DNA of 35,675 nt from Helicobacter sp. (GTDB lineage Bacteria > Campylobacterota > Campylobacteria > Campylobacterales > Helicobacteraceae). The notes below the pieces were generated by a model, which made no database searches, had not been told where the DNA came from, and saw only the letters and a list, made by a program, of their open reading frames with translations. Each line of letters begins with the position of its first letter. The stretch's first letter is position 1. The stretch covers positions 1-35,675 of the forward strand of contig JALEPE010000074.1 of NCBI GenBank assembly GCA_022766795.1. The letters are read 5' to 3'. This document shows positions 32,815 through 35,675 of this stretch, piece after piece. The position numbers and the translations under genes are program-made.

Positions 32815-33461
32815 AAACCTTAAAATCTTTGAATCAAATCCTATTAACTTTCAGCCTTGTTTTTGGATTTTTTACCTCCCTAGCCTTTGGGCTAGAGCTA
32901 AACCAAATCCAAAGCACAATGGAGCAAAATATCCAAAAAACCCTTGCAATTTTGCAAAAAAATGCTACTCACAACCCCCAAAATTCCAAAGCCGCAAATG
33001 CGCAGGTAGAACGAATCGCACAAGAAATCTTTGCAATGTTTGATTCCATTTTTGATTACAAACTAATGGCACAACTCTCCCTCTCACAACACTATAAAAC
33101 ACTTACCAAAGAACAGCAAGACCAATACAATCAAGCCTTTGAACAGAATCTCAAAAGAAGCTTTACGGACAAATTGCGCCTCTATAAAGATGAGGAAATG
33201 CAAGTGGTAGGCGGAGAACAAACCAAAAACAACCGCTACAACCTTAAAACCTCTATGGTGCTAGATGGCAAACTCAATTACATTATCTTTAAATTCTACG
33301 ATAGCAAGGGCGATTGGAGGATTTATGATGTGGATATTTTAGGCATTAGCGTTGTGCAAACCTACCGCTCCCAATTTAACGACATTCTAACTAATGCCGA
33401 TTTTCAAACTCTCCTAGCTAAACTCCAAAGCGAAATTCATTTTGAATCCCCTAAGCAATAA
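32811..33461 (+). CDS. mlaC: MlaC/Ttg2D-family periplasmic phospholipid-binding protein
   Basis: MlaC (216 residues) shuttles phospholipid across the periplasm. Signal peptide residues about 1-27 (ILLTFSLVFGFFTSLAFG), then the family pattern: IAQEIFAMFDSIFDYKLMAQ (the 'D..ma...LG' region), YKTLTKEQQDQYNQAFEQNL, KRSFTDKLRLY, and KFYDSKGDWRIYDVDILGIS VVQTYRSQFNDIL. This last segment is the best-conserved MlaC signature. No MlaD, MlaE, MlaF or MlaB is adjacent; an RND transporter follows instead, overlapping by 20 bases. Confidence 0.93.
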   Translation: MKTLKSLNQILLTFSLVFGFFTSLAFGLELNQIQSTMEQNIQKTLAILQKNATHNPQNSKAANAQVERIAQEIFAMFDSIFDYKLMAQLSLSQHYKTLTKEQQDQYNQAFEQNLKRSFTDKLRLYKDEEMQVVGGEQTKNNRYNLKTSMVLDGKLNYIIFKFYDSKGDWRIYDVDILGISVVQTYRSQFNDILTNADFQTLLAKLQSEIHFESPKQ

Positions 33462-35675
33462 TCTCACTTTGCGCTTTTACCGCGCACTTTTGTGCGCCCC
33501 CAAAGTTACCCTTGCCTTGTGCTTTATTGCATTGTTTGTTTTTGGTTTCTTTGCGCTCAAGCTCCCCATTGACGCAAGTTCAGATAGTTTAATACTAGAA
33601 AACGACAAAGATTTTAAAACCTATGAATCCATTATCAAAAACTATGCGACACAAGATTTTTTAATGTTAGCCCTAAGCCCAAAAGACGGCGATGTATTCT
33701 CCAAAGATTCCCTTGATACCTTGCAACAACTCACCAACGCCCTACAAGAGATTCCACACATTGATGGAATCCTAAGCATTTTGAACGCGCCCTTGCTAAA
33801 AAGCGCACCCAATCTTGATTTGCAAGAATCCTTAAAATCCAATCTTACGCTACTCTCTCCGCAAATAGACTTTGAATTAGCTAAAAAGGAGATTCTAAAC
33901 CACCCCTTTTATGTGCAAAATTTAATCTCTAAGGATTCTAAGAGCGCGGGGATTGTTGTTTATCTTAAAGACGATTTGCGTCTTAAACAACTCAAAGAGC
34001 TAAAAAACACAGAAACAGAGGAAGCCCAAAAGCAAGAGATTCAAAAATTAATCTCCCTAGAAAAAGACAGACTCCAAGCGCAAGAGGACGCCACAATCAC
34101 CGCGCTTAAAAACCTGCAAAAGCAATTTAGTGGGCTACAAATCGGCGGAATCCCACTCATCGCAAGTGATATGATTGCCTATGTCAAATCCGACCTTATT
34201 ACCTATGGCACGAGCTTAAGCGTGATTTTAGCCCTAATGCTTTGGGTGTTTTTTAGGCATTTTAGATTCGTCTTTCTGACACTTTTTATCTGCCTTTTTA
34301 CCCTTGTAGTCAGTAGCGGAATCTTTGCCGCATTAGGATTTAAAATCACCGTTGTTTCGTCCAATTATGTCTCCTTGCTCCTTATTATCAATGTTTCTTT
34401 GGTAGTGCATTTAATTGTATCTTATTTGGAGTTTTATTCTAAATTTCCCAAAGCCTCACAAAAAAATCTCCTCCTAGCCGTGCTTTTAACCAAGCAAACA
34501 CCAAGCCTTTTTGCTGCCCTCACCACAATGATTGGTTTTTTTAGTCTGATTTATTCCGATATTTTGCCCATTATCCATTTGGGCATTGTGATGAGTCTTG
34601 GCGTGAGTGTCGCCCTACTCTTTACCTTTGTGCTTTTTGCAAGTATTTTAGCCCTATTTAAAAAGCCACAAACCATTACGAAACTCTCTACCAAGCAACA
34701 AAATTTTTTACAATCCTGCGCCACTCTTGCAATCACAAAACCCAAGAGGATTTATTCCTTTGCGCTCCTTTGTATCGCCTTTAGTGTTTATGGAATCCAA
34801 AATGTAAGGGTGGAAAATAGCTTTGTCAATTATTTCAAGGATTCTAGTGAAATCAAGCAGGGCTTATTGAAAATTGATAGAGACTTAGGCGGAACCGTGC
34901 CTTTGGAGATTCTTATTACCTTTCCTAAAAAAATGGAATCGCAAACGATAAACGATGATTTTGAAGCGGAGTTTAATGCGTTAGAATCGCAAGATATTTA
35001 TTGGTTTGATAGTCAAAAGATAAGATTAGCTAAAAGTGTGCATACTTCTTTAGAGGAGAATCCTTATGTGGGTTCTATTCTAAGCCTATACAGCCTCGTG
35101 CGCTTGGTGAATACATTAGGCATCAATGCCGATGATTTCACTCTTGCATTCCTCTATAAAAATGCGCAAGATTCCTTAAAAGCGCAGATTTTTAATCCCT
35201 ATGCCAACTTAGAACAAAACCAGCTAAGATTCGTCCTGCGCACCTTTGATTCCGATAAAAGCCTAAAGCGCAATGCCTTTATCACACAACTAAAAGAAAA
35301 TTTGCAAGAAATAGCCCAAAAAGAAAATGTAGAAATACAAGTCAATGGCGCAATGGTGCTATACAACAATCTACTACAAAACCTCATCTCCTCGCAAGTG
35401 GATACCCTAAGTTTTGTTGTTGGAATTATTTTCTTGGTTTTCTTATGGATTTTTAGGAGCGTCAAACTCGCCTTTATCGCACTGCTAACCAATCTCATTC
35501 CCTTAGGGGCGATTTTTGGAATCTTAGGAGTTAGCGGGATTCCACTAGATTTAATGGGTGTTACAATCGCTGCAATCGCGCTTGGAATCGGCGTAGATGA
35601 TGTGATTCACTATATCCACCGCTTCAAAGTTGAGATAGAAAACCATTCCACACAAGAGGCAATCTTAAAATCACA
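33442..35675 (+). CDS. RND/MMPL-family transporter, 3' end beyond the window
   Basis: An open frame of 744 codons runs to the window edge. TTG 33442 is the most likely start (MNPLSNNLTLRFYRALL); TTG 33469 is an alternative, and a TAG at 33415 limits the frame. The layout is that of half-and-half RND proteins of the MMPL/HpnN group: first membrane segment (LALCFIALFVFGFFALKLPI), large periplasmic loop, a block of five segments (about 250-400), a second lead segment and periplasmic loop, and a second block starting about 655 with GIGVDDVIHYIHRF. HpnN-type exporters move hydrophobic lipids. Position after mlaA-mlaC suggests phospholipid transport; C. jejuni has the same trio as I recall (Cj1371-1373). 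Confidence 0.85.
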   Translation, partial: MNPLSNNLTLRFYRALLCAPKVTLALCFIALFVFGFFALKLPIDASSDSLILENDKDFKTYESIIKNYATQDFLMLALSPKDGDVFSKDSLDTLQQLTNALQEIPHIDGILSILNAPLLKSAPNLDLQESLKSNLTLLSPQIDFELAKKEILNHPFYVQNLISKDSKSAGIVVYLKDDLRLKQLKELKNTETEEAQKQEIQKLISLEKDRLQAQEDATITALKNLQKQFSGLQIGGIPLIASDMIAYVKSDLITYGTSLSVILALMLWVFFRHFRFVFLTLFICLFTLVVSSGIFAALGFKITVVSSNYVSLLLIINVSLVVHLIVSYLEFYSKFPKASQKNLLLAVLLTKQTPSLFAALTTMIGFFSLIYSDILPIIHLGIVMSLGVSVALLFTFVLFASILALFKKPQTITKLSTKQQNFLQSCATLAITKPKRIYSFALLCIAFSVYGIQNVRVENSFVNYFKDSSEIKQGLLKIDRDLGGTVPLEILITFPKKMESQTINDDFEAEFNALESQDIYWFDSQKIRLAKSVHTSLEENPYVGSILSLYSLVRLVNTLGINADDFTLAFLYKNAQDSLKAQIFNPYANLEQNQLRFVLRTFDSDKSLKRNAFITQLKENLQEIAQKENVEIQVNGAMVLYNNLLQNLISSQVDTLSFVVGIIFLVFLWIFRSVKLAFIALLTNLIPLGAIFGILGVSGIPLDLMGVTIAAIALGIGVDDVIHYIHRFKVEIENHSTQEAILKS

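Noticed and set aside
1..35675. tRNA genes, rRNA genes, CRISPR arrays, IS elements or prophage
   Set aside because: No cloverleaf-like sequence, rRNA core words, regularly spaced repeats or transposase/phage proteins were seen on either strand.

Overview
The window looks like chromosome of a Helicobacter-type member of the Campylobacterota, most like the non-gastric (enterohepatic) helicobacters. The reasons are low G+C (about 37% by eye), extended -10 promoters (TGnTATAAT-like) without clear -35 boxes, overlapping co-directional genes, and gene order. The runs lpxB-greA-dut-(two envelope genes)-coaX and queA-rsmG match what I recall of H. pylori, and hisC-fliF-fliG-fliH-dxs and mlaA-mlaC-RND match what I recall of Campylobacter jejuni. 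Genes for histidine (hisG, hisC) and leucine (leuC) synthesis and a Campylobacter-style major porin argue against H. pylori itself. The species is not determined. No rRNA, tRNA, CRISPR array or transposase gene was seen.

Layout. 1-3388 (minus): 5' end of a major outer membrane porin, a 380-base intergenic region holding a 12-bp tandem repeat and a structured inverted-repeat element, then flgM-flgN-flgK read from a clear sigma-28 promoter, with a small membrane protein gene upstream. 3535-12367 (plus): a long co-directional run of csd3 (peptidoglycan hydrolase), a Nudix hydrolase, a coiled-coil protein, lpxB, greA, dut, a YfgM-like/BamB-like pair, coaX, hisG and leuC, closed by a hairpin terminator. 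12417-12758 (minus): a small lipoprotein. 12854-18410 (plus): tatB, tatC, queA, rsmG, two small genes, a Crp/Fnr-type regulator and a PilJ-domain sensor with no output domain, almost all overlapping. 18365-20426 (minus): prmC and an M48 membrane protease. 20533-23713 (plus): a divergent MreB-like actin, pgeF, and an unusual protein with an OB-like N-terminus and a degenerate receiver C-terminus. 23712-25433: a fucosyltransferase-like gene that looks inserted. 25511 to the end (plus): hisC, fliF, fliG, fliH, dxs, mlaA, mlaC and an RND/MMPL transporter cut by the window edge.

Working together. Three themes recur: flagellar assembly (rod-hook junction protein and its anti-sigma checkpoint at the left, MS-ring and switch at the right), envelope building and upkeep (Csd3, LpxB, Tat export, BamB-like lipoprotein, MlaA/MlaC with an RND pump), and housekeeping metabolism (dUTP hydrolysis, CoA, His, Leu, isoprenoids, tRNA and rRNA modification).

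The points most worth a second look are: (i) the glycosyltransferase gene flanked by a perfect 22-bp direct repeat that copies the end of the upstream gene, with a G7 tract in a short leader reading frame ahead of it; (ii) the OB-like/pseudo-receiver protein whose phospho-acceptor position is Glu; (iii) an MlaA-MlaC pair joined to an RND/MMPL transporter and not to MlaFEDB; (iv) the divergent MreB-like protein; (v) a PilJ-type sensor without a signalling domain beside a cysteine-rich Crp/Fnr regulator; and (vi) strong over-representation of the word TAGAATC/GATTCTA.
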